Source of the DNA: Cyanophora paradoxa
Taxonomy: Eukaryota > Glaucocystophyceae > Cyanophorales > Cyanophoraceae
Assembly (NCBI GenBank): GCA_004431415.1
Contig: QPMI01000001.1
Location: forward strand, 1 to 50,032
Length of the DNA: 50,032 nt
Reading direction: 5' to 3'
Shown here piece by piece: positions 20,656 to 33,455 of the stretch (position 1 is the first letter of the stretch; every line of letters begins with the position of its first letter). A program made the translations under genes and the position numbers. Under the pieces are notes generated by a model. The model saw nothing but the letters and a program-made list of their open reading frames with translations. It did no database searches and was not told where the DNA came from.

Positions 20656-22005
20656 GTAGGGCGGCTGGCCGCGCATATATAGTGTAGGGCCTGGGGGAGT
20701 CTGCTTCTCCCCTGAAGCAGCGATTCCCCCGCTGCCTAGTTCGCCTTTATGATATCTAGCCGTAGGAGCTGTTCGCGAAACCTTAGGCCCCACCTCGAGC
20801 TCGTCTGCTGGGCTCGAACTGTGTGTATCAAGCCGAACGTTAACTGTGTAAATTGCCTGCTGCGCCGGCCATGCATTGTGTTGCAGTGCCAGCCCAGACC
20901 AGTGTCGCATGCGCATGCGCAGTGAGTCATGGCATCATATGCATGGCATGTGAGTCATATAGCCTCAGTAGTAGCTAGATCGGTCCCTCGAAGCTCGCGA
21001 ACTTTCGGAACGAGCTCCCGCGAAGAAAGGCATGGCCATGCCCAGGCAGCGCCTGCGAATTCGACTCGGCGAACAGCCTGGCAGCTGCCCGCGGCGGGGG
21101 CCACGATGCCAAACCAAGAATGCCGTGATCGATATCATGATGTCTAAACACAATTGCAATGATCGAGATTTGATGATGCATGCACTGGCTAATGGGCTAC
21201 CTTTGCGCAAACTTTAAGCAAGATCTACAAACCTAGGCCTAAGCCGAAAGTAGTACAGTACGACGGTAAACTACGGTCAACGTCTGCAATGCATATGCAG
21301 ATCTAGAGGTCAAAGACGAAACTTTTGAAATGCAGGCACAAATTAAAGCAAAGCAGACAAATAAGGCTACGTTACTGGTTCGCAAAGCAAGAAACGTAAG
21401 CAGAACATTTGGAAGCCGTCTGTGCAGACGTCGACGCCAGATATCTTTCATGATCATGATCATGATCAGGCCCTTCAAGGCTTGATCATGACGCTCACGG
21501 GGAAACCTAAGCTATCTCTGTCGGAGTTTACACGAGCCGCTGAGCGGGCGAAGCTTAACTCAGCTTAACTTAGCTAACCGATGATACCTATAGCTTGACT
21601 TACCTAACTCATGATCAGCCAATAGCTAATTCATGTGAGATACCTAGCGACACATTGTGATACCGTAGTACGTGCAACCTGTACAACATCGACACGGCGT
21701 GTACGTTGACCTAATAATAAGATTCCGAAACCTCACAGTACAAAGTCACACATGTATACAGCCAAAGGAAAATTTCGAGCCCGAAATCAGAGAGTTCTCA
21801 GAGTCGACGTCTTGCTATCTTGCATACCGACTCTGACGAAGACGTCGACGCATCCGATGGTCGTCGTCGCACTTCAACCAGATTGAGGACGCAGTTGCTC
21901 CGCCGCGGAGAGCTAGAGGGCGGGGTCGCGCGATCGGGCGAGGAAAGTAAAGGCCGAAACGGCCAAGCTCAACGAAGGAGGAGAGACGCGCAGCGGGCGC
22001 TAGAT
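20656..22005. other. Intergenic region, less GC-rich, with CATGAT repeat
   Basis: About 1.35 kb between two convergent genes: the 3' end of the disordered-protein gene (plus) and the stop of the adenylyl cyclase (minus). Base composition is balanced and no frame looks coding. It holds a (CATGAT)3 run at 21449-21468, a palindromic unit, and many short CTAGC/TTAGCTAA pieces around 21,555-21,660. It should contain both 3' untranslated regions. No RNA gene is recognised. Confidence 0.5.
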
Positions 22006-25000
22006 CTAGATCCAGGAGGCGTGCTGGCCGGGGGTCCAGGAAGCCTCGCGGAGGGCGCGGGGCCGCCACCCGATGGCGTCGGCGGCGGCGCGGGCCTCGG
22101 CGTGGGCGGCCGAGCCGGGCGGGCCCTCCCGCGCGAGCTTCATGCACGTCACCGCCTCGAAGAGGCGCAGCTCGAGCCGCTGGAACTCGGACCGCGCCGC
22201 CTGCAGCGCCGCCGTGCGGCGCGCTCCGCGCGGGGTCTGCTCGGCGCGGGCGAGGGCGGCGAGAGCGGAGAGGATGGGGAGGGCGTGTGCCGCGCCGAGG
22301 AGAAGAGGAGGGAGCTCGCCTCGCGCACCAGCGCGTGCGCCGTCTTCAGCGAGATCGGCGCCCGCGGCGTCGCCGCGTGCAGCAGGTACGCCGGCCCCGC
22401 ATGCGGCTGCCGCTCCCCGTGCCCGTGTCCCGCCCGGCCGCCTCGCCGGGGCCGTCCTCCGGAGCCGGCGCCGGGGCGACCTTGGCCTTGCCGCGGAGGC
22501 TCACGGCGGGGGGCCCTGCAGGGGCCCCGAGGGGAGGGCCTTGGGCGGCACGAAGGGCACCTCGTTCGCCGACCACGCGCTGCTCCGCCGCGAGCCGACC
22601 CCTGCGCCCGCGCGCGGCGTCAGCTGCAGAAAGAAGCGGGCCGGAGGGCGCGGGGCGGGGCGGGGCGGGCCGTCCATCTCGTCCTCGAGGCCGAGGTCGC
22701 GGAGGTCGGGGCGGCAGCAGAGGAAGCCGATCTCCACGCGCGTCCCCGCCGCCGCCTCCCGCCCCTCCGTCTCCGCCAGCATCGCCATCCCGAAGTCGAA
22801 GACCGCCGCGTACACGTAGCTGCGCACGCCCGACCCCGCCCCTCAGCGGGGCCGGCGGGGGCGGGGCGGGGCGGGGCTCGCATGTTGAAGGCGAGAGAGC
22901 GGCGGGCGTTGGGGCGCCAGAGGTCGAGGGCGGTGCGCGTGCGGCGGGCCATCTCGCCGATGTCGCCCCGCACCCGCCACGCGTACAGCCCCGAGAGCAC
23001 CTCCAGCCCGATCCTGCCCGCCCGTGCCGTAAGCCAGGCGGAGGCGGGGCCAGCGGGGCGGGGGCGAGAGCGGGGCGGGGCGCGCCGCTGCCACCAGAGG
23101 AGGGGCTCCTCGGCGCGCGCCGCGATGCTCGAGGCGAGCTGCAGCGTCTCCAGCAGCCGCGCGTCCTCCCCCTGCGCCCCGGGCGTCGCCGGCGGCCTCG
23201 GCCCGGGTCGAGGCCGCGGGGGTACCTGGAAGAAGGCGACCCAGCCGAGGGTCGTCGTGATGTGCAGCATGCCCCGCATCCCCGCCCGCTCCACCTGCCC
23301 CCGCGCAGCTCAGCTCAGGCGGGCCGGGCTCCGAGGGGGCGGGGGGCGCGCGGGCGCCGCGCCTCGGAGAGGAGGAGGCGGGCGCGCTCGAGGACGTCGC
23401 CGAAGCGGCCGAGGAGGGAGAGGGCCCCGATCCCCACCGAGCTCGACTCCCAGTACTGCGCGAGGCGCGGGGCGGGGCAGGGCGGGGCCGGCCGGCGGTC
23501 AGGAGGGGCGGGGGCCTCCTCTTCTTCTAGGGACTCGGGGCGGCGGGCCTTGAAGAAGCTGGAGCGGGAGGCGAGCTCGGCGGCCGCCTCGCACGACTCG
23601 ACGCAGTCGCGCAGCCGCCCCAGCACCAGCAGGTTCCACCCCCGCTGGCCCATGATCGCCGCCCGCAGCTGCGCCCCCTCAGCGCCGCGCGCATGCGGGG
23701 CCGGGTGAAGGGGCGGGGGCCGGGGGCGGGCCTGCTCGTCGGCGGGGAAGGCGTCGAGGATCTCCTCGGCGTAGCCCATGAACTTCATGGAGGGCCCGCG
23801 GAAGCCGAGCAGGTAGAGCAGCGAGGTCATGTACGCGAAGACCCGCCCGTGCAGCGCCGTCTGCGCCCGCCCGGCTTAGGCTCACGCGGGGGCCTGCGCC
23901 TCGCCCAAGCCAGAGCGGCGCGCACGACGGCGGGGCGGTGAGGGCGAGCTCGAGCGCCCTCAGGTACGAGTGGAGGCCCTTGGTGATCAGGTGCACGCTC
24001 CCGCCCTGCGCGCCCCCGCGCCCGCTTCAGCGCTCCGCGCGGAATGTAGGGGAAATGTCGGGGCGGCCGCGGCGGGCGGGGCGGACGACGAGGTGGATCC
24101 AGCCGTGGTCGAGGAGCGTCTCGATGACGGGCTCGCGCCGCTCCTCCGCCGAGCCGGGCGCCGGCGGGGGGGCCCCGGCCGCCGCGCGCAGCGTCTCCAT
24201 CGGGGGCCTCCGCCGCAGCAGTCGGAAGAGGCGCACCGCGAGGCCTGCCCCACCCACCCGCGCGCTCGATCCGAGGCCGCGCCTGGGGCGGGGGCGGGGC
24301 GCACGGAAGCCGAAGAGGCGGCCCTCGTAGCTGGCGGGAGGGGCTCGCCGAGGGACGGAGGAGCATCTGCTCGCGGATGGCGTGCGCCCGCGGGAAGAAC
24401 GAGCGCCCCTGCTCGATCGCCGCCCACAGCGCCTGCGGCCCCGGCCCCGGCAGCTGAGATCTAGAACCAGACCGCGCCGCCGCCTCGGGCCCGCGGGCTC
24501 TCGCGCACCAGCATGCGGTCTCGGAAGGCCTTCCACCGCCTCTGCTCCTCCGCGGGGCGCGGCGGCGGCGGCGGCCTGCCGCCCAGCCCGCACCCGTCAG
24601 CCGGGCCGGCGACGCCGGGGCGGGGCCGGTGCGGGCGGGCGGGCGGGCCTGCTGAGCAATGTTGCGCAGAGGGGCCGCATGTCGTCGGCGAAGAGGATGC
24701 GGGGCCGGGCGCAGGGCGGCCCCGCGAGCCCGAGGCCGTCCACCATCCGCACCGCGTCGCGGCAGAAGCGCGACGCCTCCGCCAGCGCGTGCGTCCGGTT
24801 CGCCTGCCCCGCCCCGCGCTCATGATGAGCTTCGCTGGGGCGGGGTCGGGGCGGGGGGGCGCCTTGCGGGCGGCGCGCTCGAGGGCGGGAGCGCCCTCTC
24901 GCACGCCTCCGCCTCGATGTAGTGCGATCTGCGCCGTCCCGGCCCGCCCCCGCGCCCCCGCTCGGCGCCGCGCCGCGCGATCCGCATCGATCCAGGGGGC

Positions 25001-28000
25001 CCCCGCACGCGATCAGGCTGTCGGCGAGGGCGTCGCCGCCGCTGCTCTCGAGGTACTCGGCGATCGCGAAGTGCGCCTGCCGCCGGTTCGCCTTCGGCAT
25101 CGACCCGTACACCTGCGCCGACGCCGACGCGCCCCGCGGCGTCGGCGCGGAGCGAGCGGGGGGAGCGGGAGAGCCGGGGGAGGGGGGTGGGGGCGCACGG
25201 CCTCCTGGAGGAGCGCGTGGGAGAACTCGAAGAGGCGTTTCCGCGCCCCCGCCCCCGCCTCCCCGGCCCCGTCCTCCCCCGGCCCATCCTCCCCCCTTCC
25301 CGAACTTGGCCGACCCGCCGGGCTCGTGCACACTCGCGTCCTCCTCCACGCTGCGCCCCCGGCGCCGTCAGCGGCGTGCGCAGTCTGTGCCGCGCCGGCC
25401 CGGACCTGATGTCTAGGACTTGCAGGCGGGAGTCGGTGCTGCGCCCGGCGTCAGGCGGGGCGGGGCGGCGAGAGCGCGGGGGCCGGGGCGGGAGGGGCGC
25501 CTGCGGGCCGAGTCCTTGGCGCCGCCGAGCTTGTTGACGGGCTGCACGATCCCTTCCCGCCGCAGGTCCCGGAACGCCTCCCCAATCTGCATGCGCGCCG
25601 GGCGCCGCGCCCGCTCGTGAGTAATAATAATAACAGCGGCGCCGGCTTCGGCGGCGGGAGCTCGGAGCGCGGCCGGGCCGGGCTGGGGCGGGCGGGCGGG
25701 CTCGCCTGGGCGCGGTCGAGCTGGAGCTCGGCGGGGCGATGGCGGCGAGGAGGGCCTCGGAGAAGCCGCTGCCGGCGACGGCGGCGAGCTTGGCGACCGC
25801 CTGCGCCGCCTCCGGCAGCCGGTCCACCCGCGAGAGCACGATCTGCCCGAGCGGTCCCCGCGCCCGTCAGGCCGCGCCGCGCGGCTTTCCGTGGCGTTAA
25901 CGGATCTATCTAGATTTGGCGTGGGCGCTGTGCTGGGACTCGGGCGATCGAGGGGAGCGGGACGGAAACGAAGCGGGTGCAGCTGAGCGCGAGGGCGGGG
26001 CGGGGGTGGAGGCGGGGGCGGGCCTGCTGGATGGAATCCGGAACGGTGAGGCGCAGGGAGCTCCCGAGGGGCGCCCCCGCCGCCGTCGTCAGCGACCCGC
26101 CGTCCGCCTGCGCGCGCACGCGTCTTCAGGAGGGGGCCCGGCCCGCGCTGGGCCCGGAGGGGCGCGCTCGCCTCGCGGCGGACGAGCTCGATGAGGTAGA
26201 GGGGACGCCGTTGGCCTTGGCCACGATGGCGTCCACGGCCCCGGGAGCCAGCTCACCGCCAGGTCCGCCCCACACGCTGCAGGCCCGGCGGTCTGGCGGG
26301 GCACGGTTCGGGCGGGGCGGGGCGGGGCGGGGGCGGACGGCGAGGAGGAGGCGGGAGGCGGCCTCCGAGAGGGGCGCCAGGCTGATCACCTCCGCCGGCA
26401 CCTGCAGCTCCGCCTCGGCTCGCCCGTTCGCTCGCCGCGGCGGGGCGAGGCGAGGGGGGGAGGGCGGCTCGCCTGGGGATGGCCGGCGCGGGGACCGGGG
26501 TCGAGCGGCCCTCACCCTGCGGGGGCGTCAGGGCGGGGGGCCGGGGCCGGGGCCGGGGCGGGCGGCCGGGGCCGGGGAAAGACGGACGTCGGAGGAGAGG
26601 TCGCCGGGGCGGGCGAAGCTGGCCGTGTACGCGTTGAACTGCCGCACGATGTTCTCGTCGTCCCGCAGCCCCGCCAGCAGCTGCCCCGCCGCCGCCTCAG
26701 CGCCATCGCGATCGGCGCCGCGCCGCGGGGGGCCGGGGGAGGGGGATCCGTGGGGGAGGAAGGGGAGGAAGGGGGGGGGGGGGGGGACCTGGTAGTCGAG
26801 GGCGGGTCGGGCATCGGGCGCGCGCTAATGATGAGCTGCGCGGGCGGGGGCGCCCCGGTCGGGATAGGGCGCAGAGGGGAGAGCGAGGGAAAGCAAACGA
26901 AAGGGCGGACGAGGATGGAGGGGCAGAGGACGCGGATCTTGCGGAGGCAGACCCATGAGGCCGAGTCCAGCCACTGCGCACGCGCGCCCGGATCCGGGGG
27001 TGAGAGGGGGCCGGAGGGGTCCAAGGGAGAAAGGGGTACAACGACGCTAACAGCAGACGAATAGGGGCGCACGTGGACGTCCTCGACGATGACGGAGACG
27101 GGGCGCTGGCCCTCCCGCCCAGCGCACGCACCAGCCTGCCCCGCCCGGCTCGAAGGCACGACTACAAGGCGGGGCGCGGGGGGCACCGGGCGAGGCTCTC
27201 GGAGACGCGGTTGAGGCGGCGGATGCCGACGAGCGACGCCAGCGCCCCGTTGCTCCTGCGCCCCGCGCGTTCGGCTGTCAGGGCGGGGTCGCGGAAGCTA
27301 GGGGTTCTGATCTCCAGCTTCTTGTGGCTTTATGTGTTTATTTCTTCGTTTTGGGGGCGGACCGGCCGGAGCCGGGCCCGTTGCGGGAGCGGTACGAGGG
27401 CGCCGCCACCGACTCCTCCGAGGAGGCCTCTGCCGCGAACATCGCCCGCCTGCAGCACCTGCCTCAGCGCGGCGGCGGCGGCGGCGCGGGCTGTGGGAGA
27501 GAGGGGGGCGGGCCAGAGGAGCGGGCCGTCGCGCCACCCGTCGAGCCCCGAGTTCCTGCCGCGGGCGTGAGCGCGCGAGGTCGGGGGGCGAGGGGGGCGG
27601 GTGTGGGCGGGCGGGGCACCGGAGGCTCTCGATGAGGGCGGCCTCGGAGGAGGTGTCGGCCGCCGCCGAAAGCAGGCCCCGCATCTGTCCCCGCCGCTCC
27701 AGGCGCGCGGGGGCGGGGCGGGGCGAAGGCGGGGGGCGGGGCGGACCGTCCAGAGGGGCGTGGACTCCTCGAGGCTGCTGGCGCGCGCCACGAGCAGCGC
27801 CGTGCGCCGCACCCGCAGCGCGAAGATCGCCTGCGCGGGGGCGGGGTCGGCGGCTCGCGGGGGCCCTCGCACGGCTCCGGCTGGAGGGGCGGGGAGGGCG
27901 CGCCTGCTGGACGAGGGAGACTTGCCCAGGCCGGCCTCCGCCTCGACCAGCAGCGTCGAGCCGCGCCCTGCCCCCGCCCGCGTCAGAGCCGGCGGGGCGC

Positions 28001-30485
28001 GGGCCGCGGGGCGGGCCCGGGGCGCCGGCGCCTGCGGCGAGGCCCTCGACGGCGGCGGCGATGCGGGAGAGCTCGCGCTCGCGCCCGACGTAGCACGTCT
28101 TCAGGATCGACGCCGCCCGCCGCCGCGTCGAGGCGCCCCGCCTGCCCCGCCCAGCCCGCTCGAGCCGGCCGGCTCGAGACGGGCCGGGAGCTGCGGGGCG
28201 GGGCGGGGCGCACGCGGAGGCGAGGCCGTCGGCGAGGCGGACGGCGCGGAGGGAGCGCGAGGCCACAGCCGAGGGGCGCGCTCGCCGGCGGGGCGGGCGC
28301 GGAAGACGGCGACGGGCTCGGCCCAGCCCTTGAGCTCCACCTCCCCGCGCGACTCGAACGAGACCTGCCGCCCCGCGTTGGCCCGCGTCGGCCCGGCTCC
28401 GGCGCGGGGTGGGGCCCGGCACGATCGGCTCGGACCTCGGCCTCAGGGCGGGCGGCGGCGGCGGCGACGACGGACTCGTCGCAGAGGACGGCGGAGCGGA
28501 GCTCGCCGGCCGCCACCGCCCCCCGCGCCACCACCATCAGCCGCGCCTACCCGCCCCCCGCCCCCCGATTCAGCGGCCGCCGCGGCAAGGGGAATGCCAA
28601 GAGGGGGCGCACGGCCATGTTGACGGCGGAGCCGAGGACGGCGTACTCGCGGCGGCAGCCCGTGCCGAGCTGCCCGCAGAACGCCCGCCCGGAAGAGAGC
28701 TGCGGGCCGGCTGCTCAGCGCGGGCAGGCGGCGGCGCACGTACACGCACCCCGCAGGCGAAGGGGCCCCCGTCTGGCGGAACCACGCCTCCAGGCCTAGC
28801 GCGCTCCGCAGCGCCCGCGCCGCGTCTGCGCGGCGCGCCCGCCGGGGCCGTCGCGCCGATGTCAGATCGGAGCGAGGCCGGCGGCGGGGGCGGGGCGGGG
28901 GCGGGGCGCGGACCGTCCTCGTGGGCGTGGTTGGGGCGCCCCAGACGACCAGCGAGCTCGCGCCCTTGTCGTCGATGAAGACTGGCGGCCCCGGCGGGCG
29001 CGGCGGTGAGGCGCGCGCGAGGGCGGGGCGGGTGGGCGGCGCACCCTTGCAGAGGAGGCCGCCGTAGTCGGCCGCCGCCTGCTGCACGCCCACACCACCT
29101 GCCCCCCGCCCCCAGCGTCAACTCGGATCTTCCCCCTCGCGCCCGCCCGTCTGCCCCGCGGACCTGCTGGAAGCGGGCAGCGTGCGGGGGCGGGGCGCCG
29201 GCGGCGCCGGCGTGGGGCCGGCGGCGAGCGGGGCGGCTAGATCAAGCTCGGGGAAGCCGAAGAAGGCGACGAAGAGGACGCGGATGTCGTTGCGGAAGGC
29301 CTCCGACGAGGGCGCACCCTCCCGCACCACCGCTGCCGGCCCCGCCTCAGCGCGGCGCCTCGCCGGGCGCGCGGGGCGGGGGCGGACGCGGGGCGAAGAG
29401 GGGGAGGACGTCGTCGAGGGCGGAGAGGCCCGGGGCGTCCAGGAGCTCGCCCCCGGCCGCAGCCCCGCACGCGCAGGCCCCGTTCAGAGGCACCCCGCCC
29501 GCGGCGGCTCCGGCGAGAGGAACTGCAGCAGGTGCCCCGCGCCGCCGGCGGCCGGGTGCGCGCGGCAGCGCGAGCCGAGGAGCTCGCGCGCCGCCGGGGA
29601 GAGCAGCACGTCGCCGTCGCCGGCTAGCGGCAGACCCTCGACCACCTGGCCCCGGGCCCGTCGGCCCGGCCCCGCCGGCCCGGCCCCGGCTCGGCTCGAG
29701 CCTGCGCTCGGGCGCCGCGCACCTGGCGGATGGCGTCGCCGGCAAAGGCCATGTGGGCGGCCTTCAGACTGCCCCTGAGGCAGTAGGCGAGGAGCTCGCC
29801 CGAGCCGACGCACTGGTTGACCGCCAGCTTCGGGCCCGAGGCGCGCGCCGCGGCGGCGGCCCGGAGGGCGACGGCGGCGGCGGCGGCGCGGTGCGCGGAG
29901 GCGGCGAGGGCCTCGACGCCGGCGCCGCGGGCCGGGACGAAGCAGAGGAGCGCGTCGCCCGCGAAGAGGCACACGTCCAGCTCGTGCTCGTGCAGGATGC
30001 GGATCAGCTCAGCGAACAGGCCGCCGATCAGCGAGGTCAGCTGCGCGGGGAGCGCGCGCGGGGAGGCGGGTCAGCGGCTCGCGGCGCGGCGCGGCGCGGC
30101 AGGATCCCGGCCCCCGAGTTCGGGGAAGCTTCAGGCCGAGCTCGTACCTCGTCGGCCGCCGAGTGCTCGTCAGAGAGCACCATCTGGCGCGCGAGCTTGC
30201 TGTATCCTTTCACTGCGGCGCGCCGGCTGGCGGTGAGAGAGCACCCCGCGCTGCGTGCCGGCCCCGCGGACCGTCCAGGAAGAGGGCCGAGCCCGTGAGG
30301 CGCGTCACCGTGGCATCCGAGTGCCGCAGCTGCTCCAACTCGCCCCGCTGGAGCCGCAGAAGACGGGACGGAAGGTAGGGGAGGCACCGGGCCAGCAGCG
30401 TGCCGGCGCCCGCCGGCGCCGCCGGGGCGGCAGCCATAGAGGCGCGCGGCGCGGTCGTGCTGGAGGCTGGAGCTCGCAGGCTCAC
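22006..30485 (-). CDS. Soluble adenylyl cyclase (ADCY10-type): two cyclase domains, AAA ATPase, TPR-like tail
   Basis: This enzyme type makes cAMP from ATP in the cytosol and in animals is stimulated by bicarbonate and Ca2+. ATG 30483-30485; stop TAG 22006-22008. The C1 domain has S-A-L-F-L-D-V-K-G-Y-S-K, with the first metal-binding Asp just before a phase-1 intron (30213-30271), and L-F-A-G-D-A-L-L-C-F with the second Asp (about 29,960). The C2 domain lacks the first Asp (V-L-F-V-A-F-F-G-F, about 29,270), as expected. It keeps F-I-D-D-K-G (about 28,980) and V-N-M-A-V-R (about 28,620; catalytic Asn and Arg), ending V-E-L-K-G-W-A-E-P-V-A-V-F. Then come Y-V-G-R-E-R-E-L (about 28,090), a Walker A L-V-E-A-E-A-G-L-G-K-S (about 27,930), A-N-G-V-P-L-Y-L-I-E-L (about 26,200), L-S-R-V-D-R-L-P-E-A-A-Q-A-V-A-K (about 25,800) and a long helical TPR-like region to the end. 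Intron 22820-22881 is GC-AG. The gene is probably complete, with more than 25 exons. Confidence 0.85.
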
Positions 30486-31279
30486 GTACGAGGCCTGCAG
30501 ACTGCAACTGCAACTCTCGCCGCCCTGCCTGATCCAGACACCACTGGGGCCAGCCTGGCAGCGGTTAGCACTGCACCTGCAACCTCAGAGCTCGAGACCG
30601 CGAGGCCGCTTCAGGCCGAGCTCAGGCTAAGGCTAGCTGCAGCCGAGGCAAGCTTCGCTAGCGCTACCGGCGGCGACTCGGCGCCCGCCGCCGCATGCGC
30701 ACCGCCGCCCACGTGATCTTGAAACTTGATGATCTCGAGGGAGCGCCCGGAGCGCCGCACCGCCGCCCGGCGCCCACTTGAGCTTGATGAGGGAGCGCGC
30801 GCGCGCCGCGCAGACGGCGCCGGCGCTGACCCGTACAAGTGGGGTAGAGCGTTTTTGGCGTGGGATACCGAGTACCTATAGCTAGCTAGGAGGAGCCGCC
30901 TAACTATAATTGCAGCAAATTGCTGGCAATCTTTTGCGGCCCGGGGAGCGAAACGCCCAGCTGCGAGAAGGGGTACAGTACGCCCCGGCCCTCGGGGTAC
31001 GCGGCCGGGAAGGCCGAGAGAGCGCCAGCTGCAGGCTACAGCTAGCGCTGCAGGCCGAGAGAGCGCCGGCGCCAGCTGCATGAGCTCGAGGAGCTCAAGG
31101 CCCGTCGACGTCCAGCGCCAGCGCTGGCGCCGCCGCGCCGGCCCGCCCGGGCGGCGCGCCGTACGCGTGGCGCGGGCGCGGCCGCGGGCCGGCCCGGCCC
31201 GGCCCACCAGGCCAGTACGGCCGCTGGGCGCCCGTGCACGTGCGCGCCACGGTCTCTACAAAATGCGAATACTCCTCTC
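30486..31279. other. Spacer upstream of the adenylyl cyclase gene
   Basis: About 800 nt between the cyclase start and the broken receiver-domain copy. It should hold the cyclase promoter (right of 30,485). A 16-nt direct repeat, AGGCCGAGAGAGCGCC, occurs at 31011-31026 and 31052-31067. The longest frame (minus, 30611-31207) has no recognisable feature and no homology to the flanking genes that I can see. GCTAGC/CAGCTAGCGCTG palindromes are frequent. Confidence 0.4.
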
Positions 31280-32041
31280 CTAGGCCTGCCGGAGTGCACT
31301 AGATATCCGCCGCTGAGGCCGCTGGATCGGGATCGCCGCGGGCGGCGCGCCGGCGACCTCGGCGCTGGCGCTGGCGCGGGGCAGGGGCGAGGCGCCCGCC
31401 GCCGCCACCAGCGCCTCCTCCATGGCCAGCTCCTTCCCCGCACCGGCTTCTGCGGCGGATCGAGACCGAGATCGAGGGCCGGGGGCCGGGCCGGCGTGCC
31501 GGGCGGGCGGGCGGACGGCGAGGAAGGCGTCGAAGCCGGCGTCGGCGCACTCGACCCGGTTCCGCGCCCCCACGTTCGCTGCCGGACGTCGACGGGGGCT
31601 CATCGGGCCGGGGCGCCCCGGCGAGCTCGAGATCTGGAGGCTGCTCCGGGCGCACCAGAGAGGGCGATGGCGTAGGGAGGCGCCCCGGGGCAGTTCGGCC
31701 CGCACGCGCCGCAGGCTCTCCAGCCCGTCCATCCGCGGCATCATTATGTCTGCCGCGCGTGCACGTCCCGGCCCGGGCCGGCGCGAAATCGAATCAAATG
31801 CATATGTCAGCACGAAAATTAACCGCGAAAAGTTTTAACTACAAGGCGGAAACGCGAAAACGAGCTGTCGCTCCCACGAGCTGGAGGGGCACCGGAGAGG
31901 AGCTCGAGGACGTCAAAGGATCGCCGCGGGCCTCATGATCAGCGGCCGCCGGACGCGCGCCGCCTCCTGCGCCTCTCGCCCGTCCCATGGCCACGCGTGC
32001 ACGACCCGCGCGTAGCCCAGCTTCCGCAGCTGCACCACCTA
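31280..32041 (-). pseudogene. Broken response-regulator receiver domain (paralogue of the C-terminal REC at 34.2-35.1 kb)
   Basis: Pieces of a receiver domain lie in order on the minus strand: V-Q-L-R-K-L-G-Y-A-R-V-V-H-A (about 32,000), P-F-D-V-L-E-L-L-S (about 31,900), D-I-M-M-P-R-M-D-G-L-E-S-L-R-R-V-R-A (about 31,720; phospho-acceptor Asp), N-V-G-A-R-N-R-V-E-C-A-D-A-G-F-D-A-F-L (about 31,550), and K-P-V-R after a CGCAG acceptor (about 31,470). Each matches a piece of the intact C-terminal REC of the kinase next door. After K-P-V-R the frame slips by one base before E-L-A-M-E-E-A-L-V-A-A. Part of the middle is rearranged, and no N-terminal kinase exons are seen upstream. It looks like a partial gene duplication that has decayed. 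The one-base slip could also be a consensus error. Confidence 0.55.
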
Positions 32042-33455
32042 AATTAAAGAGCTAGAGGACCCCTTAAGCTTATAGAATAATTTATAATTAGCTATATATA
32101 TATATATGGATACGTATAGGCCAGGGGAGAGCTGGGAGCAGCAAACAGCTGCAGGCGAGCGATGTTGGCCGCCGGCTGCGCTGGCGCTGCGCTGTCGATT
32201 CCCCGCTTTTGCACGCGCTCGGCGTCGACGTGACGCGCCGGCACGCGAAAACCCGCGCTTCGCGCAGCGACAGGACGGAGAGTTTTCACGAGACACGCGC
32301 CCGTCGGTACGCGCCCGTACGCGTACAGTCGAAATGAGTTGGATTCAACCGGCGGGATCGGCGGAGTTTGACCGGCCGCGGCCGGAAATTTTCGCAGAGC
32401 TGCCGGCGAATCACGATTCGCGCGCTCGTCTGTGGACCGACGCATTCCGCGCAGGTAAAACCTCGCACAGAAAACGCCACTAGTACTAGTACTGCTCTGA
32501 TTTATACGGCATGGCCGCTCGCGATCGTGCGCAGCGGCCGAAATCGTGGTGCTTCGGAGGTGCGATATGCATGCGCGCAAGCCCCGGCGCGCGGCCCGGA
32601 GACGGCCGGGCCGGGGTCTTGGCGGCGCTGGCGCCGGCCGAGCGCGAAAATAGCTAATGTAACCCCGATTCAGCTTGGGCGCTCGCATTATCTGTGCAGA
32701 TGCAGGGCCGGGCTTCCCTCGCGGCATGCGCGTCCGATCTAGGGCGCTGTTGAGCCGGTGAGCGGGCGCTCTAATTTAATTTAATTTAAATTTACTATTC
32801 TTTAGATCTGCGAACGATAGGACTGCATGCGCACCTGGGCCGGGGCTCTAGCTATAGACCTTCGCAACCGTCAATGTTTGATCGTGACGCCGTATGCAGT
32901 TCGACCGCCTCACTTCGATCTGGGCGGGGACGTCTCTGCTTTCCTCTTCGTGCGCACATTTCGAATTCGAATTCTTTTTTTAACGCGATCGGATATCATA
33001 CCGTTAGCCTCATCAAGCCTTTCGCAGGACGCCTCTGCCGCATCCGCGGCGTCGCCTTGCTGGGAGATGAGGTCCCGCGGCCCGGCCCGGCGCCCCAGCT
33101 AAAGTCTGCAGGCGCCACTCGGCGAGCGGTTTCGATTTCGAGGGGCGCGCAGCTTCGTGCGGGCGGCGCTGGCGGAAGACTCCCTCGACGTCTTCCTGCC
33201 CGCCCCGCCCCCGGGCCTCGCCCGTGTCCACGTCGCCCCGGGGCCCGACGCCGTCCGCCGCGCCCTTCCTATAGCTATACTTAGCGCGAAAATCACTTCT
33301 CGGGATCCCGTCGACGTCGAAGTCACAATTCTCGCAGCGGGACACGCAGCTAGCGGTGCGGCGGCTCCAGCGGTTCCTCTGGCGCCGCGAGGCAGTACGC
33401 CCTCACTGCTGGTTTTAATTCGAATTGAAGATTTTAATTTGTAAATTCTTTTGTA
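32042..33455. other. AT-richer spacer without a recognised gene
   Basis: About 1.4 kb of mixed composition with a TATATATATATAT run near 32,092-32,106 and AATTTAATTTAATTTAAATTTA near 32,772. The plus-strand frame at 33157-33444 (L-A-E-D-S-L-D-V-F-L-P-A-P-P-P-G-L-A-R-V) has moderately protein-like composition but no start context or domain. I cannot support a gene here. Confidence 0.4.

Noticed and set aside
30611-31207. 198-codon minus-strand frame upstream of the adenylyl cyclase
   Set aside because: No domain, mixed composition with low-complexity stretches, and it sits in the likely promoter region. Not supported as a gene.
33157-33444. Plus-strand 95-codon frame
   Set aside because: Composition is acceptable but there is no domain, splice context or neighbour that supports it.
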